From: Bipolaris cookei
Lineage: Eukaryota; Ascomycota; Dothideomycetes; Pleosporales; Pleosporaceae
Assembly: GCA_002286855.1 (NCBI GenBank)
Contig: NRSV01000030.1
Coordinates: 1 to 64,000, forward strand
DNA length: 64,000 nt
Reading direction: 5' to 3'
Numbering within the stretch: the stretch's first letter is position 1; the number at the start of each line of letters is the position of its first letter. This document shows, piece after piece, positions 49,278 through 62,039 of this stretch. The position numbers were made by a program, and so were the translations under genes. Under the pieces are notes generated by a model, which was given only the letters and a program-made list of their open reading frames with translations, was not told the origin of the DNA and ran no database searches.

Positions 49278-51795
49278 GCGAGAGGTGCCGGGATTCTCCG
49301 GAGCAGCGACATGACTGCTGATATACCAGGCGTGTTGGATGTTGTGAGAAGTGCCATGTATGGCGTTCGGTACGTTATTTGGCAAGTGGGGGCCAGTTCA
49401 GGGTTTCGGAACCTCAACTTGCGTCGCTTGCTAAGCCGATGATTATCGTACCTGGTGATGTATAAGTAGCTTTACATGATGCGGGGCCTGATGACGCAAT
49501 AAGCAACCCTCGATACTGAACCAAGCATCAAAATAATTTGTCTACGCCGTGCGAGTATGTTGTGGCTAAGAAACAGGCCACGGAAACTGCAGAAATATGG
49601 CCGTCGTCCTTGGCCAGACTTAGTGAATTCTTGCGTCGTGGTTGTAAGGATGGGAAATAAAAATGAGATGCTGAGTACTGAATGATACATCTCGAACACT
49701 GAGTGAAGACGTAAATCTTCAGACTCATTCTGCAGCCTACAACACGTACGTACAGATGGTCTATCAGACTTTAGATCACTCAGACAATACGCCATTGCAA
49801 CTTGTATTTTCCTTAACCAGGAGTTAGCTCAGGATGTACCTTTTTGCTATTTTCAAGTTTCGACTGAGACGATCTAGTCGTCTGCATCCAAGAAAGGTGG
49901 GTAGACACATGTACTCAATTGACAGTTTACACATGGTGTGAATTGCCAATCGCCTTTGCAATATGGCTAAGAGCTTGAGATACGTGTACAATCCTTACTT
50001 TTTTGGTATTGTTTTGGGAGGATATAGTTACGGCCATAGGCTACAGCATATGGACTGTTATGCCGGAACCTCAATCCCACTCTCCAAAATCGCATGTTTA
50101 TAGAGTTTGTTCACAACCCCTATCTATGCGTACATACTGATTTCCAATTCCGCCGAGCCACCAAGACAACAACTTTGTGACCTTTCCAGATGATTGGCAT
50201 ATATTGATTCCACAAAAACCAATCAAATGGAGCTGCACATATGTTATTTTTACAGATATACTACTATTCTAAGCTGGACTCTGGCGACATGTCGAGTTCA
50301 CTGGTCCCCAGAGTTGGTCTCGACAGTATCCATGTCAGCTTACGCGTGGGTACGTGTGCCCGATAGGCCTACTGATGAAGCAGTATGTACGAATGTACAT
50401 TTGCACAAAGCTGATGGTTAAGGTACGGGATCCAGGGGTTCTCGTACTTAAATGGCATGTGAAAGTAGAATGTTATGACTAGTAGTTAAGTAGGCCAGTG
50501 CTTCTAGGGTGCTGCTACATGTCCCTGAGCATTCGGATGTTACTTTGACTCTATTATACTTCTCTTAGGAAGCGAGTCCTTTCTAGGGAAGAGATCGAGA
50601 TGAACAGGAGCATGTCAGATGCGGTAGATTGTTGGTCGGCAAAACACGGTGTTGATACATGCCAGTAAATTACCACACAGATGCAGTGCTAATCCGAAAC
50701 CGGCACAGTATTGCAAGAACCTGTTTTGTGGACTTTTAGTAACCTGAATCTGTATGTTATTGATACAGGGCTATTATCGTATTTCTGCAGGTCTAGTCCA
50801 GCCGGACGTTAGCTCATTCTGTGTAGCGTGATGATACATACGTATCCTGCAGGCTTCACCTCAAGCATGTGATTTTAGGGCTAGATCTGAGATAGGCGAG
50901 ATACCGCGGGGTTAGTGGTAGCAGCGACGTCGGCTTAGTTGCTGCATATGAGGCGGCAGTAGCCCAAGCGACGGCAACGCATTCAAGAGGGTCCAGGTAT
51001 TTGTCAAACGTAGTTTGCATGTCAGAACTGTAGTAGCTCACACAACGTGTGACAGGGACGTTGTTTTGGTCGACAACAACGCTAGTGGGGCGTCGGCGGG
51101 CTGATTGAAGCGAACGAGTCGGTTAGGTAATTACTTGGGTGGCAGCAGGGATGATACCGGGATGCAAATGTTTGTGAAACACATATGTACACAAACAATC
51201 AGTCTTGTTTACGCAACTCCCGAGCATGCAAGCTGTAGTTTGGACAACGGGCACTGTCGTGTTGTCATTGTGATCAAGATTGGACCCACCGAGGCGCCTA
51301 CCATTGTTTGTTTGGATCTGGTTGATTCAACACTCGACGATCCAGGCTACGGCCAGGCCAATGCTGCGACCGGCAGCGAGTCCAGCTGCAATCCGTGAAA
51401 CACTGGTAGACATGCAGAGGCGTTGATATTTGCATAGATATGGTAATGCTTACGGTTTCAATTCAAGAGACTCGACAGTCTGCAAGGGTAAGTAAATTAA
51501 CTAACACCCAGATATGGATCGATACATGTGTATCGCGTGGTATTTTCTTCTTAGCTGCAAGAAGCAGAAATACGCCTTTGAAGTAGATGGGGAGGATGTA
51601 AAACTAAAGAGTACATGGGATTTAATCATCCGGCGTTGTCATTCATGTCTATTTTGATCGTAAAATGGCGTGAGTGCGATGATACTGCAAAGCCTCGAAT
51701 CGTGAAGAGACCAGCCACAAGTCTACTCGGGTATGTCTAACTATATATACAAAACTTTTGGTCTCCTCCATAATCGTACATGATAGCGTTGCTGC
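49278..51795. other. Long intergenic stretch, nothing recognised
   Basis: About 2.5 kb with only short frames (for example 50194-50421 plus, 51105-51398 plus) that lack recognisable motifs. It is longer than other gaps in this half, so an unrecognised or decayed gene, or a non-coding RNA, could hide here. Confidence 0.35.
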
Positions 51796-53712
51796 TCAAA
51801 TAAGCGCTTCGCCCCTGAACATGGCCTCTCGGACTTCTCGTACAACGTCTGCACGGTCGCCTGGCCCGAGCAGTACAATACCTCTTCCACGTCTACCCAT
51901 TCGGCCTGTGCGGCCAAGACGGTGGATAAAATCGATGGTGGTGTGGGGAACATCAAAGAGGATGACGTGTCGAACAGACACGGTGTCGATACCTCTTGAG
52001 CCGAGATCAGTTGTGACAATAACTTTAGTGTTGGGTAGAGTGCGTTTGTTCGCTAGTGTTGAGTTGATGAGTGTTTCATCTTGAGTCACTGGAGAAGTGC
52101 TGGGTGAAGCATCGCTAGTAAAAGATTTGAGAATCTTTGCTTGACGCGAAGGGTCTGTGTCGCGGTGGAAGGCTAAGGCATCAATGCCCTTTTTGACAAG
52201 GTATTGTGCCACCTCTTCGGTGTCCTCGCGCTCATTGACAAAGACCAAAATGCGTTTTTTTGGTATTGCTTCCTTGCCCTCGGCGGGATCATAGTCAACA
52301 GATGCTTTGCCAATTTGCCATATTGTGTCTGCACAAGCAAGTGACTTGTTACCGCGGTAGGGATCCTTGTTCACGTCCACGACGCCCAACTGCACCCTGC
52401 GGGGAATGGCGTGCAAGTTTGGGGTGACAAGGCGGTGCATATCCGGGAATCTTTGTGCAAGATATTTGTCGAGGTATTTGGGTATGGTGGCCGAGCATAG
52501 AACAAGCTTCTTGAGAGATGGAGTGGCCCGCTCGAGTATTTCAGTTGTACTCTCCTTGAAAGAGCGGTCGAAAAGGGAGTCTGCTTCATCGCAGATGAGA
52601 TGAGTAACGCGGGCAAGGATGTTTGGGTTGCTTTGGGCGATGCTGGCAAGGAGCGGCGGGGTGCTGATGACAACATCAACGCCGTTAGGGTTGAAGAGCT
52701 GGTTGCGGATGACAGTAGCAGACATCTTGGCAGATATGGGTGCGGCACGGAACTTGATTGTGTGCGAGAGCGACTTTGCGACGGCGCCAACCTGTGCAAC
52801 TAGTTCGGCGGAGGGAACGAGGATGATGGCTCGTGGGCGGGCTGGGTCAACGGCCTTGTTGATCTCTGGCTCCTCGACAGCAAACATATCGGTTCGCTTA
52901 TCGTGCTCTTTGGCAGCAGCAGCAGCAGCCTCGGCCGCCTTCTTTGCCTGTTGTTCGGCCTCGTCCTTTTCACGCATCTCTTCTTGCTTGATGGCGTCCA
53001 GGGTAGGGAGAAGGTACGCCAACGTCTTTCCAGACCCCGTCTCGGCTGCGAGCAAGAAGGCATCGGGGCCTGTCTTCTTCGCTTTTACTTTGGCGCGCAC
53101 AGCTTTTTGCACGCCGAGCAAGGCTGGTATCGCGACAGCCTGCGCCGGCGTGGGATTGCGGTACTCGAAGCCGGGCAGCGCATCATTGACGGCGCGCAGG
53201 ACGGACTCGGCCAGGGGGAACTTGTCGAAGGAGTCGTACTGGTCCATGTTGCGCTTGATGGCAGTGCGGTCGCTGTAAGGAACCTGGTGCAGCGAGCTCT
53301 GCATCTTGAGGGCGTGGAAGGGCTCTGTCCTTGGCCTGGCCCTGCCCTGGCTGCGTCCTGTGGGCGACGACGGGCGTCCACGTGCCTCTCTCTGATCGCG
53401 CATCCATTGCAGGCCCGGCGGCGCTTGTGTGCGGTTCAGGTAAGAGAAGGCATCAGCCTTCTTCTTGGGTTTGCTATCTGGCGTGCGGGCGACATGTTCC
53501 GACAGCACCATGCGCGAGGGTCTCGGCGCCCTGGTCGGTGACAGCGACGACGACGACTGGCGGTGGGCGTGGTAGGCGGTATACGCGCGTAGGTGGAGCA
53601 GCAGTGGTTGTCGACGGCTGCGCAGTGAGAATGACTGGCAGCGCAATTGCGAGGGTCCCAGCAGCGCCCTCGGGTCGCAGAGCGGACACGGAGTGGGCAG
53701 CTGTCGCAGCAT
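51796..53712 (-). CDS. MRH4: Mitochondrial DEAD-box RNA helicase MRH4
   Basis: A single exon of 638 residues from ATG 53712 (the open frame extends to a TTG at 53772). The N-terminal 70 residues are Arg/Leu/Ser-rich and free of acidic residues apart from one Asp, as in a mitochondrial targeting sequence. Helicase motifs follow in order: NPTPAQAVAIPALL, AAETGSGKT (Walker A), PSAELVAQV, STPPLL, DEAD (ICDEADSLFD), SAT (LCSATIP), ILVFVNERE, TTDLGSRGID and HRLGRTGRMGRRG. An Ala/Lys/Glu-rich insert after motif I is usual in this group. MRH4 functions in mitochondrial large ribosomal subunit assembly in yeast (known for the family). It is divergent from BUD4. Confidence 0.9.
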   Translation of the reverse strand: MLRQLPTPCPLCDPRALLGPSQLRCQSFSLRSRRQPLLLHLRAYTAYHAHRQSSSSLSPTRAPRPSRMVLSEHVARTPDSKPKKKADAFSYLNRTQAPPGLQWMRDQREARGRPSSPTGRSQGRARPRTEPFHALKMQSSLHQVPYSDRTAIKRNMDQYDSFDKFPLAESVLRAVNDALPGFEYRNPTPAQAVAIPALLGVQKAVRAKVKAKKTGPDAFLLAAETGSGKTLAYLLPTLDAIKQEEMREKDEAEQQAKKAAEAAAAAAKEHDKRTDMFAVEEPEINKAVDPARPRAIILVPSAELVAQVGAVAKSLSHTIKFRAAPISAKMSATVIRNQLFNPNGVDVVISTPPLLASIAQSNPNILARVTHLICDEADSLFDRSFKESTTEILERATPSLKKLVLCSATIPKYLDKYLAQRFPDMHRLVTPNLHAIPRRVQLGVVDVNKDPYRGNKSLACADTIWQIGKASVDYDPAEGKEAIPKKRILVFVNEREDTEEVAQYLVKKGIDALAFHRDTDPSRQAKILKSFTSDASPSTSPVTQDETLINSTLANKRTLPNTKVIVTTDLGSRGIDTVSVRHVILFDVPHTTIDFIHRLGRTGRMGRRGRGIVLLGPGDRADVVREVREAMFRGEALI

Positions 53713-54257
53713 CGTCCGTGGTTTTGTTCTTTTTATTTTTTTTTGGGGGGGGGGGGGCAATTTTTTCCCCAAACGGACAGACGAGGTGACGTCGGGCGGC
53801 TCGGGCGATGTCGCGATAGAATTGGGCGCTAGGCGCAGTGTACTGCCATTGCTGCCATTGTGCCATGGACAGGCGGGTGGGCTCCAGCCACATGCGGCTC
53901 GTTACCGCAGCAACACTACCCAACACCCGTCTACCCCGGCTATCAACACCTTAGATAGCGCCCACGGCCCCAATCCAATTCACACCGCACGCATCCACAC
54001 ACACTCGTCCTCGATAGCCTCTTCATTGCACCATAGCCTCCGCGCTCCGTGTGTGTGCGTGTGTGTGTGTCCTTCACTTGCTTTGCTTCCGACTTCATCA
54101 GCGCACACGCTGCCGTGCACTCACTGCCTACACTTGGCCTGCCAGTGCGCGCCCAACTCCTCGACGGAGATTGCCCAGTGACGGCATCCATCCCGCTGCC
54201 CTAGACAAACAACAAGGTATTTCTTTGGTTGCACTCGCGTAGCACATTGCGGCAGAC
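53713..54257. promoter_or_regulatory. Divergent promoter, MRH4 / BUD4
   Basis: The 545 bp between the start codons contain a T-rich run followed by 13 consecutive G (53745-53757) about 33 bp upstream of the MRH4 ATG, a CCCC block just beyond, and C/T- and CA-rich stretches nearer BUD4, including a short GTGTGTGC microsatellite near 54048-54070. Confidence 0.55.
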
Positions 54258-57200
54258 ATGTCGCGCAATGAAGCGGTAAGCACCTCACTCCCCTCCACCA
54301 CGACGCTCCTGCCGGTCGCGTGCCTGTGACGGCGACGACGACTGCGACTGCGATGCTGACAGCAATGGCACCCAGGTGTCGCCGCTGCGCATCACCAAGA
54401 CGCCCACCACTTCGTCCCCCAAGGGCAGTGGCCGGCCGCTGTCGGAGATCAGCCCCCATGAGCACCGCAGGAACTCGCCCAGCTGGAACCAGTCAACAAA
54501 GGTTCGTGCGCATGGCCGCTCCATCAGCACCAAAAGCAACTGACACGCCCCCTCCAGAAGATGCTCATCTCCAAGGAGAGCTCGCCCTACCGCGACTCGT
54601 CGCCCTTCACCCACAGCCCCCGTCTCTTCTGGAAGGAGCAGACAACGTCACCCAAGAGCCGCTTCGACACGTCAGAGAACGACTGCGAGGCCAGCACACC
54701 GCTCTCCCCCAAGCGCAACTCGATCGAGAACCTGAAGAAGCAGTCACGTGTCAAGAACAGCAGCATGTTCGCCCGCGAGCAGAAGAACGAATACGACCCC
54801 ACCCTCGTCCAGCCACTTGACCGCCCCCTCGCTGCCGGCCGCCCGCTTAACACGGTCGTGCAGGGCAACGCATACGGCAGCCATGGTATGCAGGGCCTGC
54901 GCGATGAGAACAACAACAACAGCAGCAGCAATGGCCCTACCAGGATTCCCGTCCTCAATCCCTCCAAGACTTCCCCCGCCAAGCTGCCCACACAATCGTC
55001 CTTTTCTTCACCCGCAAAGTCATCGCCCTCAGAAGGTCGCGCATCCCCCACAAAGTCGTCGCTTGTCAGCAACGGCCGCTTTAACTCGCCACAGTACAAC
55101 CCCGACTCCAGCGCCGTCTTTTCCGACGACGAGGACATGGTGCAACAGACACCCCGCCCGCTGCGTCGCCATGCTAAGAGTGTGACCTTCGACACTAGGC
55201 CTCCTCAAATCACCGAGTTCGAGATGGTCACACCCGATCCCTCGGTGACCACGGCATCGCGAGACGGCAGCTACGATTCCGATGAAGACGAGACCGAGGA
55301 GGAGATGAGCTTCGACCAAGACGACAGCTTCGATGCTTCCCTCGAGGACACCGAGAAGACACCCGTAGTCCTTCCTGAGGATTGGCGCCACATGAGCCCA
55401 GATGCCGCAAACACTTCACTAACTGACACCTACGACGATGTTTTCGACGGTCGTGACAACAGCCCCATGCCTTCTGCAAACCCCAATGGCCAAAGGAACC
55501 AAGCGCGCCTAGGCTCAACGGCCTCTGATAGCGACGCCAGACCACTTCCTCCTCTTCCAGGCTTCTCCACCCAAGAGGGCAGCCGGCGGCGTGACTCGAG
55601 CATTGGTTTATCCAATGCTGCTGAACGAATCAACGACAGGCGGCGGTCTCTCCCTCAACTTCCCCAAGCCGCTGGTATCTCCAAGAACGATCTCCTCAAC
55701 ATGCGCGAAGTTTCTATGTCGCTCGAGGACCGATTGCGTTTGATGAACTTCGATAATGACCGCGATACAAGTACGCCAACACAGGAGATGCAGAACAGGA
55801 AGAACATTCATGTTGACGATGAGGTCACTGACGCTGACGTTGAGCGTTCCGAGACTGCCGCTGATGAGCCGAGATCTGTGCCCCGCATCTCCCGCGATTC
55901 CATCCTCCGTCGTGTCAAGAGCCGCAACTTTGAGGATGGTGAAGACGACGACTCCGAGGTCGAATACAGCAACTTCGATCACGAGGATAGCCCTGAGCGC
56001 AGCTATGGAGACCTCGCTGACCTTGATCCCGATGTCCCCATCCCTTCGCGTGAGGTCTCTTCCAACTTTGACGAGCACCCACGACAAGTCTCTGGTGTTT
56101 CTCAGAGTGAGGCAGACAGCGTAGTGGATGCGTATAGCTATGGTGATGTGCCACACGGTAACCACGATGACGAAACAGACGTAGACGGTAGCTCCATGTC
56201 CCAACTTGAAGACTATGAGCGCGACTCATCCGTCATCCACCACCCCATGCCACCGGCATCCGACGACGATGATGACACTAGTCAATACTCCCTTGAGCCT
56301 GAGGAGCAGCCCACATCCCAGAGCACCATCGACTCTTCCGGCCCATCAACACCTACTGTTGCTCCCTCCTCACCAGTTCTCGAGGACAAGCAGGCTCAGC
56401 AAGACGAAATGTACTCAAACCTTGACGGCAAGGACATGGATCTCAGCCTCGACCCCGAGAAGCCTACAGTTGACACACCTCCAAACCCACTTGACAATGC
56501 TCCTAAGCTGGACGCTATGCGCGATGCTCTCCGTCGACCTGTCACCCCAGAACCGGCAGAAGGTCAGGATGACGAGTCAGGATCGGAAGATCCTAGTACC
56601 CCGGACTCCGTCATTCGACACCCCATTGCTCAATCACCCCTTCCACAAGAAGACATTGAGGTTCCTCAGCGTGAAGCCACCATTCGGGGTGCAGGTGGAA
56701 AGCTGAAAACTAGACCTTCGCTCATCCCTGATGAGGTTGACATGGCGGCCACGCGTCGCCAAGTCAGCGGTAGTTATGCTCCTCCCGTCCCTGAACGAAG
56801 CCCCAAACGCCAATCCATGAGCCTCGAGCCAGGCCATGTTGATGATGAAGATTCACAGCTCAGCATTGGGACAAGAGAGAGACGCATGCTTGATCTCAAC
56901 CTTGGCGATGACTCGAATGACCTCAGCTTCGGCCTCGACAAGGAGTTTGATCACATCATTGCTGCACAAAAGGTATGTTGCCCTTCGACTTGGTCCATTG
57001 GATCAGTTTACTAACATCTACAAACAGAAGGGATACATGATGCGTGAGAACAAAAAGGTTGTTGTTGCCAGCAGCCGTCAATTCAGTGACGAGAAGCCGC
57101 CCACTGGAACTGATGCTGCGCCTGAGATTGTAGTTGCCAAAACTGGAACCCGTAAAGCTAGTGCTGAACGTAAGCCTTGGACGAAAGAACCTTGGAACGG

Positions 57201-58833
57201 CAAGCCTCGACGCAAGAGCATCCGAACTGCATCGGGTCGGCGAATGCGGACCTCCGAAGGCCCTGCTCCACCTCTGCCTGGCCAAGACTCGGCTGTCGCT
57301 GGTGGTCTCGACGCTGTGGCTGAACAGGGTGTTGTTGATGAGTTTGAAGACGGGGAAGAGCGCGGCAGAGTCTTTGTCAAGGTGGTTGGTGTCAAGGATC
57401 TCGATCTTCCTCTCCCTAAGAAGGAGCGCGTCAACTTCCAACTGACTCTCGACAATGGCCTGCACTGTGTTACCACGTCTTGGCTTGAGCTTTCCCAGTC
57501 GGCTCCGATTGGTCAAGAATTTGAGCTTGTCGTCTTGGACGATCTCGAGTTCCAACTTACCCTGCAGACAAAGCTTGAGCCTCCAGCGGTGCAGCAAGTT
57601 GTTGCTCCGCCCACCAAGATTGTTAACCACAAGAAGTCGCACTCGGCCTTCCGCAATCTCCTCTCATCCCCCAAGAAGAGGAAGGAGCAAGAGCGCAAGG
57701 CTCAAGAGGAGGCTGATCGCATCGCCCTTCAAGAACAGCAAGAGGCTCAGGCTGCTGCTAAGCGCAACTACCAGGCAACTGCCTGGGACCTCCTCCATGA
57801 CTTGGTTGGTTCGGATGGATCGTTTGCTCGTGCTTATGTCTGCCTAAGTAACTACGAGAACCAAGCATATGGTCGCCCTTTGACTGTCGATGTCCCCTGC
57901 TTCAACGAGTGGGCAGTTGACAACACGGGCGGAAGCAGTGTGAAGAGCAAGCGTGGTGGCGTTGTTCGCCGTCCTCCTTACCGGGTCGGCAAACTAACTC
58001 TTCAGCTGTTGTATGTGCCCAAGCCGAAGAACTCCAAGGATGAGGACATGCCCAAGAGCATGAATGCTTGCATTCGTGAACTCAAGGAGGCTGAACAAGT
58101 CAAGGACATTAGCTTCGAAGGTACCTTAAGCCAGCAAGGTGGCGATTGTCCCGTAAGTACCTCCCGCATTGACCATCCATAAATACAAACTAACATGCTG
58201 TAGTACTGGCGTCGCCGATTCTTCCGGCTGGAAGGCACAAAGCTCACTGCGTATCATGAGTCCACTCGCCAGCCACGTGCTACTATTAATCTGGCAAAGG
58301 CCTCTAAGCTCATGGATGACAAGTCTGCTCTTCAACAGCCTTCTGCGACCAAGTCTGGTGGCCGCCGCAAGTCTGGTTTCGCGGAAGACGAAGAAGGCTA
58401 CATGTTTGTCGAAGAGGGATTCCGCATCCGCTTCGCCAACGGCGAGGTCATTGACTTTTATGCCGACAGCCGCGACCAAAAGGAGGCCTGGATGAAGGTT
58501 CTTTCCGAGACCGTTGGAAAGGATATTGCGCAGAACAAGGGCTGGGCCGCGATGGTCCTTGAGAAGGAACGCAAGGAGCGAGCCCAGCTGGGGTCTCCTA
58601 CTTCAAACTCAAACGTTGATCGTCCGGTTCACGCACGCACTCAATCGCACGATGTCCATTCGCCCAGGCCCAACCCCAGCCCCGTCAAGGGTCATGCCCG
58701 AACGCAATCGCACGCACCAGCTCCACCTCTGAAGGATATGCGCATGTCGCATGCGCCGCCTCCAAGGCCGCGAACACAGGAGTCTGCTGCAAAGGCGGGA
58801 CGTAGAGATCAGGTTCGATCGATGATTTTCTAA
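54258..58833 (+). CDS. BUD4: Anillin-like bud site/septum protein BUD4
   Basis: Five exons: 54258-54275, 54376-54501, 54558-56972, 57028-58152 and 58204-58833, giving 1437 residues. The tiny first exon encodes six residues. The N-terminus (SPLRITKTPTT...RPLSEISPHEHRRNSPSWNQSTKK) matches the conserved start of filamentous BUD4 proteins. Most of the first 800 residues are disordered, acidic and Ser/Pro/Asp-rich, and include a LPPLPGF motif. About residues 870-1220 form the anillin homology/C2-like region (GRVFVKVVGVKDLDLPLPKKER). About residues 1225-1340 form a PH domain (YWRRRFFRLEGTKLTAYHEST to QKEAWMKVLSETVG). BUD4 acts at the septum with septins in cytokinesis and septation (known). The gene is intact, with canonical splice sites throughout. 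Confidence 0.9.
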
Positions 58834-59404
58834 AAGTCACTTCATTTCCCTTCATCATCGATACCCTTTTCTCTAGTCGCATTCTTGGACATTCACTTTA
58901 CTTACTAGCATCTCCTTGCGTTTTAGTTTTGCAAGCACTCTTCGTTTTCCTACCGACTCAGACTGGGGATGTTGGAAGGGACGACGAAGTATGACGGGCC
59001 TGGGTGCTGCGCATCCATTTCCCGAATCAAACAGATCCATACGCTAACCGAAGCGACTGTTTTCATTTTGTACGTGCGCGTTGATGATGGAGAGGCGCAA
59101 AGTTGTGGACGTGTGGTTCGCGTTGTGTTTGCTTTCTAGCGTTTTCCTAATTGTCTTCGTTCTTTATTGCATCTTGCTGCCAATGCTTCTTTTTTTCGTT
59201 TCTTGTTAGTGTTGAACGGGTATTGGATGGCTTTGGCGTTGGCGGCTATGGGACCACGAGATTCTGCGTAATGATTTGATTAGCGATGATGATGTAGTGC
59301 AGAAGTTTGCTAGCAAGCTGAGGGAGAGGTGAGTAAATGACTTGAGAGATTCAACCTGTGCAATATGATTTAGCATGTGATGTAGCGATTTTGTTTGTTT
59401 GTTT

Positions 59405-59438
59405 GCGTATGTATGTGTGTGTGTATGTGTGTGTGTGT
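59405..59438 (+). repeat. TG/TATG microsatellite
   Basis: A run of TATG and TG units (GTATGTATGTGTGTGTGTATG and so on) in the BUD4 downstream region. Confidence 0.8.
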
Positions 59439-60044
59439 GTTGGCATGTGTAATTGCCCTGCCAAGTACGATGGCAAACCATTGCACCTCCCGACACGTCT
59501 GCGCGACACGAGCGTAAGCCATGTACATGCTCAAAATCAGACTGAAACACTGCTAATCGTGAAACAGGCGGAAACTCAAAACATTGATTGTCTTATTTCT
59601 TTATTCTTTCGGACCGAAGATTTTTTTTCATTCAATGGATGCAGTGTACTTACTCTTTTTTATTTTTCGTTAGAAACACATTTAACAACTTAGCACATCC
59701 ATTAAACGGTACACAAATCCTTTCCCACATAATGCAACCCCTTAATACCTTAATTCCTATATCTCATATGCATCGAAAATTCCACGAGCCCAGAGTTTGG
59801 GGAGTTTTTTAATATAAAAAAAAGAAAAGAAAAAAAAGAAGTGCGCCCATGGTAAATGAATAGAGACGACGGGGAAAAAAAAGGGAATGCAGAACATGCT
59901 GTGAAACGTAGCTTGTACTATAGCACATATTCGTATAGAGGTGACACGACAGCGTGGTGGAAGTAAGTAGGTAAGCAAACAGAAAAAAAAAATCAAAACA
60001 CGTTGGTCAAATGACTGGGAGATTGCAAACGGGCACCCTATTTT

Positions 60045-60068
60045 GGGGGGGGGGGAGGGAGGGAGGGG
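60045..60068 (+). promoter_or_regulatory. G-quadruplex-type motif upstream of the Ser-rich protein gene
   Basis: An 11-G run followed by A-GGG-A-GGG-A-GGGG, meeting the G3+N1 pattern for a stable parallel quadruplex. It ends 69 bp before the inferred ATG at 60137, so it lies in the promoter or 5' leader. Formation in vivo is inference. Confidence 0.5.
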
Positions 60069-60136
60069 AAGAGGGCGGCATATTTCTTCTCACAATCTAC
60101 TACCACTACTAGTAGAGGAAATAAAGACGGGTTAAC

Positions 60137-61991
60137 ATGGGCTCATCGCACTCGACACCGCCACCTCTTGTTCAGGTCAGCGATCCAATAGGTAAGGTGC
60201 TTGTTCCTCCGGGTAGGTGAATATCCTCGTCCATTCTTCTTTTCTTGTTCTTCCGCGTGCCCCTCTCGCTGCACTTACGCACCCTACTCTTACGTTCACT
60301 TCGCCCCACTTTCCTCTATTGATACTCTGTAACTAAACTTTGTGCTCCCGATGGGCAGGGACAGCATTTGCAGTTCATCTACCCCCATATTACTCTCGAT
60401 CACAGCTAGGTCCCTATGCACGCAGTGCTGTTGGCCCCGTATATGCGCCATATGCTAGAGGACGAGCACGAGGTAGAAGGGGGCATAACACGCTGAGACA
60501 TGGATATGGCAGGGGAGGAACCGACATTTCTATAACAGAGGAGACGACTGGAGATGATGAGAAGACACTGGGTGATGTGACTATAGATGCCGAGGTCAGA
60601 AGACGCAAGGAAGGATCAAAAGGGTGTCCTCCCGAAGGCATGGGCATGACGGGACCGAGATGTATTTTTGGACGGCTTGATACCCTAGACTCGAGACCCA
60701 GGTCGGCACCCAAGATGCCTGGCGGAGGGGAATACGCAGGTATGCCGATAGGAGTGCCAGCGAGTAGTATCAGAAGCGGCCAGCAGCCATCTAGCCTGCC
60801 TCTAGAGTACACGGCTAATCCTGATTTGGTTGGGTACGGCGAAGACGGGGTGATGCCCAGTACAGGCTTAGTCAGTCCTTATCCAACTTACCCCCCTGGC
60901 CCACTACCTAGTAGTAGTCCGCCATCGAGTAACGGTACACTTCCGCCGCAGCCGGTCCCACGAGGGCGGCCGAACCACTACGAGCATGTGCCAATAGGCG
61001 CGTATACAGATACGAACAAGGCAAGAAAACCGCCAAGCTCACATGTTAATCCGCAAACCTCGACACGTCTGAACCGTGGACAGTCTTTAGGCAAGAAGGT
61101 CGGACCGTCAGGCCAAGAATGGCTGGACGGCGATGCCTTTCTCGACGCCTGTATCTGTACCACAGATTGCAAGTGTCGAAAAAGCCAGCGAATCTTGTAC
61201 CGTGCACGCGAGGACCGTCGAAAGAATGGCAGTGACTCTGATATTGAAGACCACGAGTACGTAAGTGGGGAGATACGATACATACTAAAAGACGACCTGG
61301 GGCGGAACTGTGATGACCACACTGGATTCCGGAAGAGCGAAAGCGGCAGCGAAAGGCAAGAAAGGAGGAGGAGGAGGGGGAAGAACAAGAACAAGAACAA
61401 GAACAACAATAGGGACAGGGAAGAGAGTAAGAGACTTCAGCAGCAGTTTCAAGGTTTCAAAGACGACTTACTGGAAGCGCTAGACGAGCGTTTCGACGAT
61501 ATGAGGAAAGAAGGTCGTCAGAGACATCGAGGGCACAACCCCGCTTCGCTCGGGGCATCCGGATCTGGACAAAGCCTATACGACATGGCAAATGGGCCCC
61601 ATGTTGATGCACGCACGGCTAGACAAATGGGCATGCAGAACTATAATCTGTACGGCGTGGCTCCATTGGGAATCGGACCAATGCCACATGGTATTACTAG
61701 TGGCTTGGCCGCTGAAGGTATGCGCAGACATGGGGATGACATTTCCGACATGACCGACATGGGATTTGATACTGCCATCGGTATGATGAATAGTGGGTAC
61801 ACGCAGCCCCACACGACCATGCTGAAGAAGACGAGCAGGAGGAGAAAAGTCATGCAGCCCAACTCCACATCACACCATGGGGCTAAAGCGGGAGAGCGAC
61901 AAGACATGGGTACTATGGAAGGCAACCGAAGGGCGGCCGTGTGTTCGCAAGCTCCGGGTGGCCGCGGAGGGACGCTGGGACGTCACAGTAA

Positions 61992-62039
<48 letters not shown>

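Larger units (their letters stand above)
58834..60136. other. Intergenic with microsatellite, A/T runs and a G-rich motif
   Basis: About 1.3 kb downstream of BUD4, including its 3' UTR. It contains a (TG)n/(TATG)n microsatellite at about 59405-59438, poly-A/T runs near 59800-59890, and a G-quadruplex-type motif at 60045-60068. No gene recognised. Confidence 0.5.

Noticed and set aside
51105..51398. 97-residue plus-strand frame
   Set aside because: No motif, no homologue recognised, no clear promoter or splice pattern; random frame length for this composition.
53085..53541. Long frames on both strands overlapping MRH4
   Set aside because: Shadows of the GC-rich N-terminal coding region of the helicase; MRH4 motifs fix the true frame.
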